Origin: an uncultured Eubacteriales bacterium
Lineage (GTDB): Bacteria; Bacillota; Clostridia; Lachnospirales; Lachnospiraceae
Length of the DNA stretch: 5,138 nt
Reading direction: 5' to 3'
Assembly: GCA_949297565.1 (NCBI GenBank)
Contig: CASFUI010000346.1
Coordinates: forward strand, 1 to 5,138
Both the position numbers and the translations under genes were made by a program. Every line of letters begins with the position of its first letter. Positions within the stretch are counted from its first letter, which is position 1. Of the stretch, positions 1 through 5,138 are shown piece after piece. A model generated the notes under the pieces. It did not search any database. It was given only the letters and a program-made list of their open reading frames with translations, and was not told where the DNA came from.

Positions 1-1370
1 ACAATATCATCATGTTCCAGCACATAGGTTTGTACAGGGAGCCTATCACCCGGTGCTTCATCAAGCACAGACATATCCCGGATAGAAGTCATCGCCATGT
101 TAAGCGTACGAGGAATCGGAGTGGCACTCATGACAAGCACATGAGGATCTAAGCCCTTTTCTGATAGTTCTCTTCTCTGATGGACCCCGAAACGGTGCTG
201 TTCGTCTGTAATTACCAGCGCAAGTCTTTTAAAATTAACCTTTTCCTGTATAAGCGCATGTGTTCCGACTACGATCTGCGCCTCACCGCTCTCTATTTTT
301 TCATACGCGGCGCGCTTTGCCGCCGCACTCATAGAGCCAACTAGGATCGACACCTCAAGCTGTATGCCATATTCCTCAAACATTTTTCTTATATTTTCAT
401 ACTGCTGTTTTGCAAGCACCTCGGTCGGCACCATCATAGCCGCCTGGTAGCCCGCAAATGCCGTATTCATCAGAGCAAGCACTGCTATTATAGTCTTTCC
501 CGAACCTACATCTCCCTGAATAAGCCTGCTCATAAGGCCTTTCCCCGACATATTGGCACGCACTTCACTCCATGCGTTTTTCTGCCCTGCCGTGAGTTCA
601 TAAGGCAGTTTTTTTATAAATTCATCAGTTCTTGCATCATTTTCGATTATATAACCGTTAGGACGACGCTCATTTGAATTTTTAAGGCTTCTGACCGCAA
701 GAACAAACAGAAAAAACTCCTCAAACGCAAGACGTTTTCTCGCCTGAATATAGTCCTCAAACGAATTCGGGAAATGGATACTAACCATTGCAAAGTTATG
801 CTCCGCAAGCTGATTATTTTTTCGTATTTTTTCCGGAATATATTCCTTCTCAAGTCCCGCGCTGTATTTTTCAAGCGCCTGACGAACAGCCTTTGTGACT
901 GTCTTATTTGACAGCCCCTTAGTCAGCGGATAAATCGGCTGCATAGTCCCCTCGAGCTGCGCATATTTTGCTCTCGTAAACATCTGAGGCTGTTCAATTA
1001 TTTTCACATTGTTTTTTACTACAAGCCTTCCCCTGAAAATATATCTCATTCCAAGTCTGAGTGACGATTTAAGAAAAGGCATATTAAACCATGTGCACTT
1101 TATCTTATCTCCTCTTTCATCTGTCACAACCGTGCTTATGACTGATAGCTTTCCGGTGTGATACACATCGATTTTTTTTGAGACAACAGCATCTATCGCC
1201 ACAGTGGAATTTTCATATTCCTCTGTAAGACTGCTAATAAAGGCAGGCTCCTGATATACATCGTAATCCCGCGGGTACAAACCCACGAGATTTTCAACCG
1301 TGTATACAGAAAGCCTGCCAAAAAGCTCCGCTGTCTTTTCTCCTATTCCTCTTAATTCCGTTATTTTCAT
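1..1370 (-). CDS. recG: ATP-dependent DNA helicase RecG, N-terminal part (C-terminus beyond window edge)
   Basis: RecG is a superfamily 2 helicase that remodels stalled replication forks and Holliday junctions. The frame is open for 456 codons from ATG 1370 to the window edge; the family is usually about 680-700 aa, so roughly the last third is missing. Seen in the sequence: a wedge/OB-fold region in the first 150 or so residues, Walker A GDVGSGKT at residues 286-293 (bases 492-515), the DEQH box at 389-392 (195-206) inside the RecG-typical DEQHRFG, and helicase motif III SATPIPRTL at 415-423. The Walker A position matches the family. The start is supported by the N-terminal MKITELRGIGEKTAELF and a weak GGGG ribosome site (1377-1380), 6 nt before ATG. 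It is the last gene seen of the asp23-fakA-yqeY-recG string, 52 nt after yqeY, with a hairpin in the gap. No frameshift was seen in the parts I translated. Confidence 0.97.
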   Translation of the reverse strand, partial: MKITELRGIGEKTAELFGRLSVYTVENLVGLYPRDYDVYQEPAFISSLTEEYENSTVAIDAVVSKKIDVYHTGKLSVISTVVTDERGDKIKCTWFNMPFLKSSLRLGMRYIFRGRLVVKNNVKIIEQPQMFTRAKYAQLEGTMQPIYPLTKGLSNKTVTKAVRQALEKYSAGLEKEYIPEKIRKNNQLAEHNFAMVSIHFPNSFEDYIQARKRLAFEEFFLFVLAVRSLKNSNERRPNGYIIENDARTDEFIKKLPYELTAGQKNAWSEVRANMSGKGLMSRLIQGDVGSGKTIIAVLALMNTAFAGYQAAMMVPTEVLAKQQYENIRKMFEEYGIQLEVSILVGSMSAAAKRAAYEKIESGEAQIVVGTHALIQEKVNFKRLALVITDEQHRFGVHQRRELSEKGLDPHVLVMSATPIPRTLNMAMTSIRDMSVLDEAPGDRLPVQTYVLEHDDI

Positions 1371-1385
1371 AACAATCCCCATTCT

Positions 1386-1407
1386 GAAGCGTCTGCGCGA
1401 CTGCTTC
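1386..1407 (-). other. Intergenic hairpin between yqeY and recG
   Basis: The arms GAAGC+GTC and GAC+GCTTC pair over 8 bp with one bulged base and a 5-nt loop. The hairpin lies 15 nt upstream of the recG ATG and just before its weak GGGG ribosome site. No T-tract follows, so it is not a standard intrinsic terminator. It may be an mRNA processing or stability element, or may affect recG translation; that role is inference. Confidence 0.45.
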
Positions 1408-1422
1408 AAACGCGAAAGCTTA

Positions 1423-1866
1423 TTACATCATTGAGGCAAGAACTTCATTTACAAGCCTGCCGTCAGCCTTTCCCTTAACCTTAGGCATAAGCACCTTCAT
1501 GATAGCGCCCTTATCCTTTGGCGTCGGTTTTTCTATCGAAAGTTCTGAGAGCGTCTCCTTTATAACTGCCTCAATAGCCGCCTCGTCCATCATTTCCGGC
1601 GCATACTCCTGAAGCACTTTTATGGAGAAATTACACTCGTCAATAATGTCCTGTCTGTCGGCAGGAGTAAGCGACAGCGTTTCTTTCAGCTGCTTAATCT
1701 GCTTCAACACAACCTGACCGGCAGTCTCGTCTGTCAGTGAAACTCTGTTGTTAATCTCATAATTCTTAAGCTCCGCAAGAAGCATTGAAAGGACTTCCTT
1801 CTTCTCTTTTTCTTTTGCTTTCATTGCTGCTACCATATCCGCTCTTACGACATCAATCATGCTCAT
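1423..1866 (-). CDS. yqeY: GatB/YqeY domain-containing protein
   Basis: This is a stand-alone YqeY protein of 147 aa, close to the usual family length of about 150. YqeY resembles the helical tail domains of the GatB subunit of the tRNA-dependent amidotransferase, but it lacks the GatB catalytic core. It is presumed to be a soluble tRNA-binding or accessory factor, and its exact role is not established. Seen: a helical, Lys/Glu-rich N-terminal half (MVAAMKAKEKEKKEVLSMLL region, with LAELKNYEI following) and the diagnostic C-terminus KGAIMKVLMPKVKGKADGRL, then VNEVLASMM. ATG 1866 is preferred because GGAGG (1877-1881) lies 10 nt upstream; a second ATG two codons in would be 16 nt away. The gene starts 25 nt after the fakA stop and ends 52 nt before recG, so it is probably cotranscribed with both. 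Confidence 0.95.
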   Translation of the reverse strand: MSMIDVVRADMVAAMKAKEKEKKEVLSMLLAELKNYEINNRVSLTDETAGQVVLKQIKQLKETLSLTPADRQDIIDECNFSIKVLQEYAPEMMDEAAIEAVIKETLSELSIEKPTPKDKGAIMKVLMPKVKGKADGRLVNEVLASMM

Positions 1867-1891
1867 GATAAAAAAACCTCCGCTGTTTTAT

Positions 1892-3595
1892 TTATTCTAC
1901 CGAAACCAGATAGTAATATATCGGCTGACCGCCCATCTGAAGCTCAACGTCAACATCGGAATACTTTTTCTCTATCTCAGAGACAGCCTTTTCAGCCTGT
2001 TCCTCTGTAACGTCCTCACCGTAATAGACACTTATCAGCTCAGCCTCTTCATTCTGCTTCATCATCTCGTCAAGCATATTAAGAAGCGTCTCTTCAATAT
2101 CCTTGCCGACTGCAAGAAGTCCCGCATCGCCAAGTCCCATAATATCTCCGTCCTTGATTTCCTTTCCGTCAATCGAAGTATCGCGGACCGCATATGTGAG
2201 CTGCCCTGTGGCTACGGTATCTATTGACTCGGTCATCGCCGCCTCATTTTCCTGCGCACTTCTTGCAGGCTCAAAATTAATCATCGCGGTAATTCCCTGA
2301 GGAACAGTCTTTGTCGGTATTACTATAAGTTTTTTGCCCTCTGCGATAGACGCTGCCTGCTGCGCTGCGAGAATAATATTTTTGTTGTTAGGCAGTACAA
2401 AAACTGTATCTGCATTTACAGTGTCAACAGCATTTAATATATCCTCAGTACTCGGATTCATTGTCTGTCCGCCCTCGATGACACTGTCAACACCAAGCCC
2501 TCTGAAAATCTCCGCAAGACCTTCACCAGCCGCAACAGTCACAAATCCAAAATCCTTTTTAGGCTGATTCTGAGCTACCGGCTTACCGTTCTTTTTCTGA
2601 GCCTCTGCCGCGATAGCAGCCTGCATTTCTGACTGTGCCACAACCTTCTGATTGTGCTCCTCGCGCATGTTGTCAACCTTCATCTTGGTGAGCTGTCCAT
2701 ACTCAAGAGCCTTCTCAAACGCCTGACCCGGATGGTTAGTGTGAACATGCACCTTAACTATATCGTCAAGAGCAACACACACAATAGAATCACCTATTGA
2801 TGAGAGGAATTCTTTAAACTTTGCCTCTGTATCCTCATTAAATTCTTTTTCGAGCATTATAATAAATTCAGTACAATAGCCGAATTTTATATCAACATTC
2901 TCTATAGAAGCGCCCTTGCCCTGAGGCACGCTCCTCTCAGAAGTATCTGCCGGCTCGGTCAGCGCAAAGTCGGTAACCTTTCCTGTAAGAGCATCGTACA
3001 TTCCTCTAAGAAACACAACGAGTCCCTGTCCGCCCGAATCCACAACTCCTGCTTCTTTAAGCACCGGAAGCAGCTCCGGAGTCTTTGACAAAACATACTC
3101 CGCATGCTCAATTATAGCGAGCAGCGCTGTCTCCAAATCATCCGTATGCGCCGCAACTTCGGCAGCCTTCTCCGAAATCCCTCTGGCAACAGTAAGGATT
3201 GTTCCCTCCTTAGGTTTCATAACAGCCTTATAAGCGGTCTCTGTCGCTCTCTGTGCCGCAATTGCTATACTCTCAGTTGTCAGCTCCTTAAGACCTGCCA
3301 TTTCCTTTGTAAAGCCTCTCAAAAGCTGTGAGAGAATAACGCCTGAATTTCCTCTTGCGCCTCTCAATGAGCCGCTTGAAATAGCCTTTGAGAGACTCTC
3401 CATAGTAGGATTAGCGATAGCGCTTACTTCCTTTGCGGCAGACATAATTGTCATTGTCATATTCGTGCCGGTATCTCCATCCGGTACGGGAAATACATTC
3501 AAATCATTAATCCATTCTTTCTTTGCTTCAAGATTTTTAGCTCCTGCAAGAAACATCTTCTGAACAAGCGCTGCATCTATTGTATTGGTTGCCAC
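1892..3595 (-). CDS. fakA: DAK2 domain fatty-acid kinase catalytic subunit (FakA/YloV family)
   Basis: FakA phosphorylates fatty acids held by the carrier FakB (DegV family), giving acyl-phosphate for membrane phospholipid synthesis. It is a cytosolic enzyme; no fakB lies in this window. The protein is 567 aa, usual for the family is about 550. The N-terminal DAK2/DhaL-like kinase domain (about 1-200) shows FPVPDGDTGTNM at 35-46, whose Asp39 and Asp41 should bind Mg-ADP, then GARGNSGVILSQ at 79-90 and GVVDSGGQG at 183-191. The middle domain has Cys241 (FGYCTEF) and HVH at 283-285, the expected metal-ligand set. A Gln/Ala/Lys-rich linker at about 320-347 leads to the C-terminal domain, thought to bind FakB. 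The start is GTG 3595, with GGAGG (3602-3606) 6 nt before it; an in-frame ATG at 3631 would have this GGAGG inside its coding region. The gene follows asp23 by 59 nt and precedes yqeY by 25 nt. Older annotations call it a dihydroxyacetone kinase-like protein. Confidence 0.95.
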   Translation of the reverse strand: MATNTIDAALVQKMFLAGAKNLEAKKEWINDLNVFPVPDGDTGTNMTMTIMSAAKEVSAIANPTMESLSKAISSGSLRGARGNSGVILSQLLRGFTKEMAGLKELTTESIAIAAQRATETAYKAVMKPKEGTILTVARGISEKAAEVAAHTDDLETALLAIIEHAEYVLSKTPELLPVLKEAGVVDSGGQGLVVFLRGMYDALTGKVTDFALTEPADTSERSVPQGKGASIENVDIKFGYCTEFIIMLEKEFNEDTEAKFKEFLSSIGDSIVCVALDDIVKVHVHTNHPGQAFEKALEYGQLTKMKVDNMREEHNQKVVAQSEMQAAIAAEAQKKNGKPVAQNQPKKDFGFVTVAAGEGLAEIFRGLGVDSVIEGGQTMNPSTEDILNAVDTVNADTVFVLPNNKNIILAAQQAASIAEGKKLIVIPTKTVPQGITAMINFEPARSAQENEAAMTESIDTVATGQLTYAVRDTSIDGKEIKDGDIMGLGDAGLLAVGKDIEETLLNMLDEMMKQNEEAELISVYYGEDVTEEQAEKAVSEIEKKYSDVDVELQMGGQPIYYYLVSVE

Positions 3596-3601
3596 AATTT
3601 T

Positions 3602-3606
3602 CCTCC
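3602..3606 (-). promoter_or_regulatory. Ribosome binding site deciding the fakA GTG start
   Basis: GGAGG is spaced 6 nt from GTG 3595. It falls inside the longer open frame that begins at ATG 3631, for which no comparable site is visible. A small GCCG-TAA-CGGC hairpin (3612-3622) lies 5 nt upstream of it. Confidence 0.8.
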
Positions 3607-3654
3607 ATTCCGCCGTAACGGCAAAAAGCATAAAGATATTATAATATGTGTCAA

Positions 3655-4014
3655 TCAGTCGATTACTCTGACACCCTCAACAAATATGTTGATTTTTTTA
3701 ATTTCAAGACCTGTAAACTCACAAACCTTATACTTTACATTTTCTATAAGATTATCAGCAACTGTAAGAATACTTACCCCATACGATACAATAACATGGA
3801 AGTCAATGGTAATCTTATTATCCTCGTCTATGTCAACACGTATTCCTCTTGTCAGACTGTCACCCTTTAAAAGCTTTACAAGTCCGTCCTTCATGCTGAC
3901 AGCAGCCATACCGACAATGCCGAAACACTCAACCGCTGTGGAACCGGCATATCTGGCGATAACCTCTGAGTCAATGGAAATCGTTCCCAACTCGCCGTCT
4001 AAATAACCTTTCAT
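3655..4014 (-). CDS. Asp23/Gls24 family envelope stress response protein (YloU-like)
   Basis: This is a 119-aa member of the Asp23/Gls24 family, equal in size to Bacillus YloU (about 120 aa). Family members are small cytoplasmic proteins. Some coat the inner membrane face through an anchor partner and respond to envelope or alkaline stress, but the function of YloU-type members is not settled. Seen: GELGTISIDSEVIARYAGST near the N-terminus, GIVGMAA at about 33-39, a central acidic/beta stretch (VDIDEDNKITIDFHVIVSYG) and a C-terminal EIKKINIFVEGVRV, all typical of the family. There is no signal peptide or membrane helix. ATG 4014 is chosen because GGAGG (4020-4024) lies 5 nt upstream; an ATG four codons earlier overlaps this site. 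It is the first gene of the string leading into fakA, an arrangement conserved across Firmicutes that suggests a linked membrane-related role (inference). Confidence 0.94.
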   Translation of the reverse strand: MKGYLDGELGTISIDSEVIARYAGSTAVECFGIVGMAAVSMKDGLVKLLKGDSLTRGIRVDIDEDNKITIDFHVIVSYGVSILTVADNLIENVKYKVCEFTGLEIKKINIFVEGVRVID

Positions 4015-4019
4015 ATATA

Positions 4020-4024
4020 CCTCC
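4020..4024 (-). promoter_or_regulatory. Ribosome binding site deciding the Asp23-family start
   Basis: GGAGG lies 5 nt before ATG 4014. It overlaps the first codons that would follow the alternative ATG at 4026, so the downstream ATG is the likely start. Confidence 0.8.
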
Positions 4025-4062
4025 ATTCACGGATACTCGTAAATATCCAATTTAATAAGCTA

Positions 4063-4091
4063 ATTATACCCTCTATTAAGCAAAAAATAAA
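4063..4091 (-). promoter_or_regulatory. Probable promoter of the asp23-fakA-yqeY-recG operon
   Basis: A perfect -10 TATAAT (4063-4068) sits 17 nt from a poor -35 TTTATT (4086-4091). It predicts transcription starting near 4056 and a leader of about 40 nt. It lies in an AT-rich gap after the rpmB terminator, where an operon promoter is expected. A second TATAAT at 4100-4105, with TTGTTA at 4121-4126 only 15 nt away, is a weaker tandem candidate. Confidence 0.55.
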
Positions 4092-4165
4092 CTGTTTTTA
4101 TTATATATCAGCAAAATATGTAACAATGCAGGCATTTTCACCTGCCTCGTATATTCGCGCAAATA

Positions 4166-4198
4166 AAAAAGTGGGTCGCCGAAAGCAATCCACTTTTT
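4166..4198 (-). terminator. Rho-independent terminator of rpmB
   Basis: In the minus-strand RNA, AAAAAGTGG pairs with CCACTTTTT, and the stem continues past one mismatch into TTGC/GGCGA pairing around a TTTCG-type loop. A U-run of six follows the GC-rich part. It starts 48 nt after the rpmB stop. The flanking A and T runs make it look usable in both directions, although no plus-strand gene needs it. Confidence 0.9.
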
Positions 4199-4246
4199 AC
4201 TGTTATAAATTTTCGAAAATTAATAGCAGATGCTTAAAAATCAAAA

Positions 4247-4432
4247 TTAAGCACGTTCAACTAAACCGGAACGCAAGCATGAAGTACAAACGTACATCTT
4301 CTGTGCTCCTCCGTTCACCTTTACTCTTACAGACTTAACATTAGAATTCCATTTTCTGTTAGTTCTTCTATGAGAATGGCTCACAGCTATACCAAAGTGA
4401 GCACCTTTTTCGCAAATTGCACATTTTGCCAT
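4247..4432 (-). CDS. rpmB: 50S ribosomal protein L28 (bL28), zinc-ribbon form
   Basis: bL28 is a structural protein of the large ribosomal subunit. The 61-aa length is normal. It begins MAKCAICEKGAHFGIAVSHS and contains the hallmark HSHRRTNRKWNSN and VRVKVNG segments, ending in GLVERA. Two CxxC pairs, Cys4/Cys7 and Cys49/Cys52, identify the zinc-binding (C+) form; Bacillus subtilis carries a form without these cysteines. The start is ATG 4432, 9 nt after a strong AGGAGG (4442-4447); the reading frame extends further upstream to 4570, but that stretch holds the promoter. It has its own promoter and terminator, so it is probably monocistronic. It lies next to the asp23-fakA genes, as in many Firmicutes, but here points the same way as they do. 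Confidence 0.98.
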   Translation of the reverse strand: MAKCAICEKGAHFGIAVSHSHRRTNRKWNSNVKSVRVKVNGGAQKMYVCTSCLRSGLVERA

Positions 4433-4481
4433 CGATTCACACCTCCTTAAAAGCATGGGATTTTTACCCACAACAGAAGAT

Positions 4482-4510
4482 ATTGTATCAGACAACATGT
4501 CAAAATGCAA
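4482..4510 (-). promoter_or_regulatory. Extended -10 promoter of rpmB
   Basis: TGATACAAT gives a TGn extension plus a 5/6 match to the -10 hexamer (4482-4487). A partial -35 TTGCAT (4505-4510) lies at the ideal 17-nt spacing. Transcription would start near 4475, leaving a leader of about 42 nt. A TTGACA at 4498-4503 is also present but has no good -10 at the right distance. AT tracts at 4512-4528 sit where an UP element would be. Confidence 0.65.
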
Positions 4511-4511
4511 C

Positions 4512-4528
4512 ACTTTTTTCAAAAAAGT
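4512..4528. repeat. AT-rich perfect palindrome upstream of the rpmB -35
   Basis: ACTTTTTT-C-AAAAAAGT is an 8-bp inverted repeat around one base, with partial pairing beyond it. It occupies about -37 to -53 relative to the predicted rpmB start. It could be an UP element for RNA polymerase alpha, or a weak AT hairpin ending the transcript of the small gene upstream. It lacks a GC stem, so a terminator role is doubtful. Confidence 0.5.
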
Positions 4529-4566
4529 TGTGCCAAACACCAAACCATTTTGCTTTTTATTATATT

Positions 4567-4710
4567 TCACCTGCAGAACATGTTATATCCAAGCAAAAGC
4601 AGCACTATGATAATGCAGATACATAAAAAAATATTCTCCATAAGAAACAGCGCTATAATCATTCCTATGGCAATCCAAAACAGTATAAAGCCTATCATTC
4701 TACAACACAT
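4567..4710 (-). CDS. Small cysteine-containing two-helix membrane protein, function unknown
   Basis: A 47-aa open frame too short for most gene finders. It starts MCCRMIGFILFWIAIGM and ends GYNMFCR before TGA. Two hydrophobic segments (about 5-24 and 27-42) are joined by a short MEN turn, predicting a membrane hairpin. Arg4 and Arg47 at the two ends suggest both termini face the cytoplasm. Cysteines lie at 2, 3, 30, 32 and 46. The start at ATG 4710 is favoured by GGAG (4718-4721) 7 nt upstream and by a promoter predicting transcription from about 4733; ATG 4728 (53 aa) would be almost leaderless. It lies between a gerW-type gene and rpmB, all on one strand. It resembles in style the small hydrophobic proteins common in clostridial genomes, but I cannot name a family. 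That it is a real gene is inferred from the long uninterrupted hydrophobic pattern, the ribosome site and the promoter. Confidence 0.7.
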   Translation of the reverse strand: MCCRMIGFILFWIAIGMIIALFLMENIFLCICIIIVLLLLGYNMFCR

Positions 4711-4717
4711 AGACCTG

Positions 4718-4721
4718 CTCC
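4718..4721 (-). promoter_or_regulatory. Ribosome binding site deciding the small membrane protein start
   Basis: GGAG lies 7 nt before ATG 4710. No purine-rich site precedes the earlier in-frame ATG at 4728, where the upstream bases are TTTTTAAGAA. Confidence 0.55.
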
Positions 4722-4739
4722 GGAACATTTCTTAAAAAT

Positions 4740-4769
4740 ATTATATGCATACAAAACTGCATGTATGAA
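4740..4769 (-). promoter_or_regulatory. Candidate promoter of the small membrane protein gene
   Basis: A perfect TATAAT (4740-4745) is paired with TTCATA (4764-4769, 4/6 match) at 18-nt spacing. The predicted start near 4733 gives a 23-nt leader to ATG 4710. The -35 overlaps an inverted repeat (4759-4779), which could serve as an operator. Confidence 0.5.
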
Positions 4770-4779
4770 AAATACATAC
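4759..4779 (-). repeat. Inverted repeat / hairpin downstream of the gerW-like gene
   Basis: ATGTAT-GAAAA-ATACAT is a perfect 6-bp inverted repeat, extending to an 8-bp RNA stem (one G-U pair) with a TTTTC loop on the minus strand. It lies 48 nt after the stop at 4827 and is followed by AGTTTTG. It could be a weak terminator for the upstream gene or a protein-binding site over the next promoter. Confidence 0.45.
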
Positions 4780-4826
4780 CGATATAAACTATTCTCAAGT
4801 AAATTTAACGCTTACGGCACATTGAA

Positions 4827-5138
4827 TCAATCCTTATATTCCTTCGCTACACCGTCTATAGCATTGTCAATATCGCTGTCTGTTGTCACCTTCTGTGCTT
4901 TTCCGGTAAACTTATCTATAATATCAGGCACCATGTCAAGAATTTTAGTCACAGTATCCTGATTTTTAATATTTACAAGCTTAGTCGCGCCGTTCTGAAT
5001 AACCAAAACAGCACTGGGAGATACTTTTCCGGTCATCGCTCCTCCGGCGTTATTCTTCTTATCCCCTGCAAATGCGCCTGCTCCCACTCCAAATGAGACA
5101 TCCACAAGCGGAAGTATAATTGTGTCGTTTACTGTAAC
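4827..5138 (-). CDS. GerW/YtfJ family sporulation-type protein, C-terminal part (N-terminus beyond window edge)
   Basis: Only the last 103 residues are in the window; the frame is open to base 5138, so the GTG at 5105 is an internal valine and not a start. The Bacillus family member YtfJ (GerW) is about 150 aa and is needed for normal spore germination; homologues also occur in clostridia, where the role is less clear. Seen: DTIILPLVDVSFGVGAGAFA, the family's conserved strand leading into a glycine-rich loop; then GKVSPSAVLVIQNGATKLVN, matching the family core of the form V-x-P-x-A-x-L-V-I; then ILDMVPDIIDKF, the characteristic Leu/Ile-Val-Pro-Asp/Glu segment. The tail after this (GKAQKVTTDSDID onwards) is acidic and polar. 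There is no membrane helix in the visible part. A possible hairpin follows 48 nt downstream. Confidence 0.88.
   Translation of the reverse strand, partial: VTVNDTIILPLVDVSFGVGAGAFAGDKKNNAGGAMTGKVSPSAVLVIQNGATKLVNIKNQDTVTKILDMVPDIIDKFTGKAQKVTTDSDIDNAIDGVAKEYKD

Noticed and set aside
1859..2567. Several plus-strand open frames opposite fakA
   Set aside because: They are antisense shadows of a clearly conserved enzyme, with no ribosome sites or recognisable domains.
3638..3643. TATAAT between the Asp23-family gene and fakA as an internal promoter
   Set aside because: No reasonable -35 is found 16-18 nt upstream and there is no TGn extension; the neighbouring TTGACA is only 5 nt away, too close to pair with it.
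3646..4026. Plus-strand frames opposite the Asp23-family gene
   Set aside because: They overlap a well-supported conserved gene on the other strand and show no family features or start signals.
4126..4338. Plus-strand 70-aa frame across the rpmB terminator
   Set aside because: It runs through the terminator hairpin and antisense to rpmB, with no ribosome site.
4441..4475. TGGG-CCCA hairpin in the rpmB leader as a ribosomal-protein autoregulatory element
   Set aside because: The stem is only 4-5 bp and I know of no matching bL28 leader motif, so it is not supported from sequence alone.
4433..4570. N-terminal extension of rpmB to give 107 aa
   Set aside because: Known bL28 proteins begin at the MAKC-type start; the extension covers the rpmB promoter and lacks its own ribosome site.
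4417..4962. Plus-strand frames of 65-76 aa at 4417-4626, 4505-4735 and 4765-4962
   Set aside because: They lie opposite rpmB, the small membrane protein gene or the gerW-like gene, and their composition is the complement of those genes with no coding signals of their own.
1..5138. Mobile element, CRISPR, tRNA or phage content, or a new multi-gene defence-type system
   Set aside because: No transposase, integrase, repeat-spacer pattern, tRNA-like cloverleaf or toxin-antitoxin pair was seen; apart from the small membrane protein, the genes belong to known families.

Overview
This window looks like chromosomal core-genome DNA from a low-to-moderate GC Firmicute, most likely a clostridial gut-type organism, perhaps Lachnospiraceae. 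The evidence is strong GGAGG ribosome binding sites, a zinc-ribbon (four-cysteine) form of ribosomal protein bL28, an Asp23 - DAK2/FakA - RecG gene string, and a GerW/YtfJ-family sporulation-type protein. The family-level placement is inference. All seven recognised genes lie on the minus strand, so transcription runs from high to low coordinates.

In transcription order: (1) 5138-4827, the C-terminal part of a GerW/YtfJ-family protein, cut by the window edge. (2) 4710-4567, a very short two-helix membrane protein of 47 aa with its own promoter-like sequence and an inverted repeat upstream. (3) 4432-4247, rpmB (bL28), with an extended -10 promoter and a clear rho-independent terminator at 4166-4198. 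(4) 4014-3655, an Asp23/Gls24 (YloU-like) protein preceded by a promoter. (5) 3595-1892, a FakA/YloV-type DAK2 fatty-acid kinase starting at GTG. (6) 1866-1423, a YqeY (GatB/YqeY) protein. (7) 1370-1, the N-terminal two thirds of RecG helicase, cut by the window edge.

Genes 4 to 7 are separated by only 25 to 59 bases, have no terminator between them, and most likely form one operon. It combines membrane/lipid functions (Asp23 family, fatty-acid kinase) with a tRNA-related accessory protein and a replication-fork repair helicase. The genes do not form one biochemical pathway. The association of rpmB, yloU, yloV/fakA and recG is a conserved Firmicutes neighbourhood. Here YqeY sits where Bacillus carries serine dehydratase genes.

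I see no CRISPR array, mobile element, tRNA, rRNA or phage gene. I found no convincing new multi-gene system. The least explained items are the small cysteine-bearing membrane protein, the inverted repeat in its promoter, and a few small intergenic hairpins.
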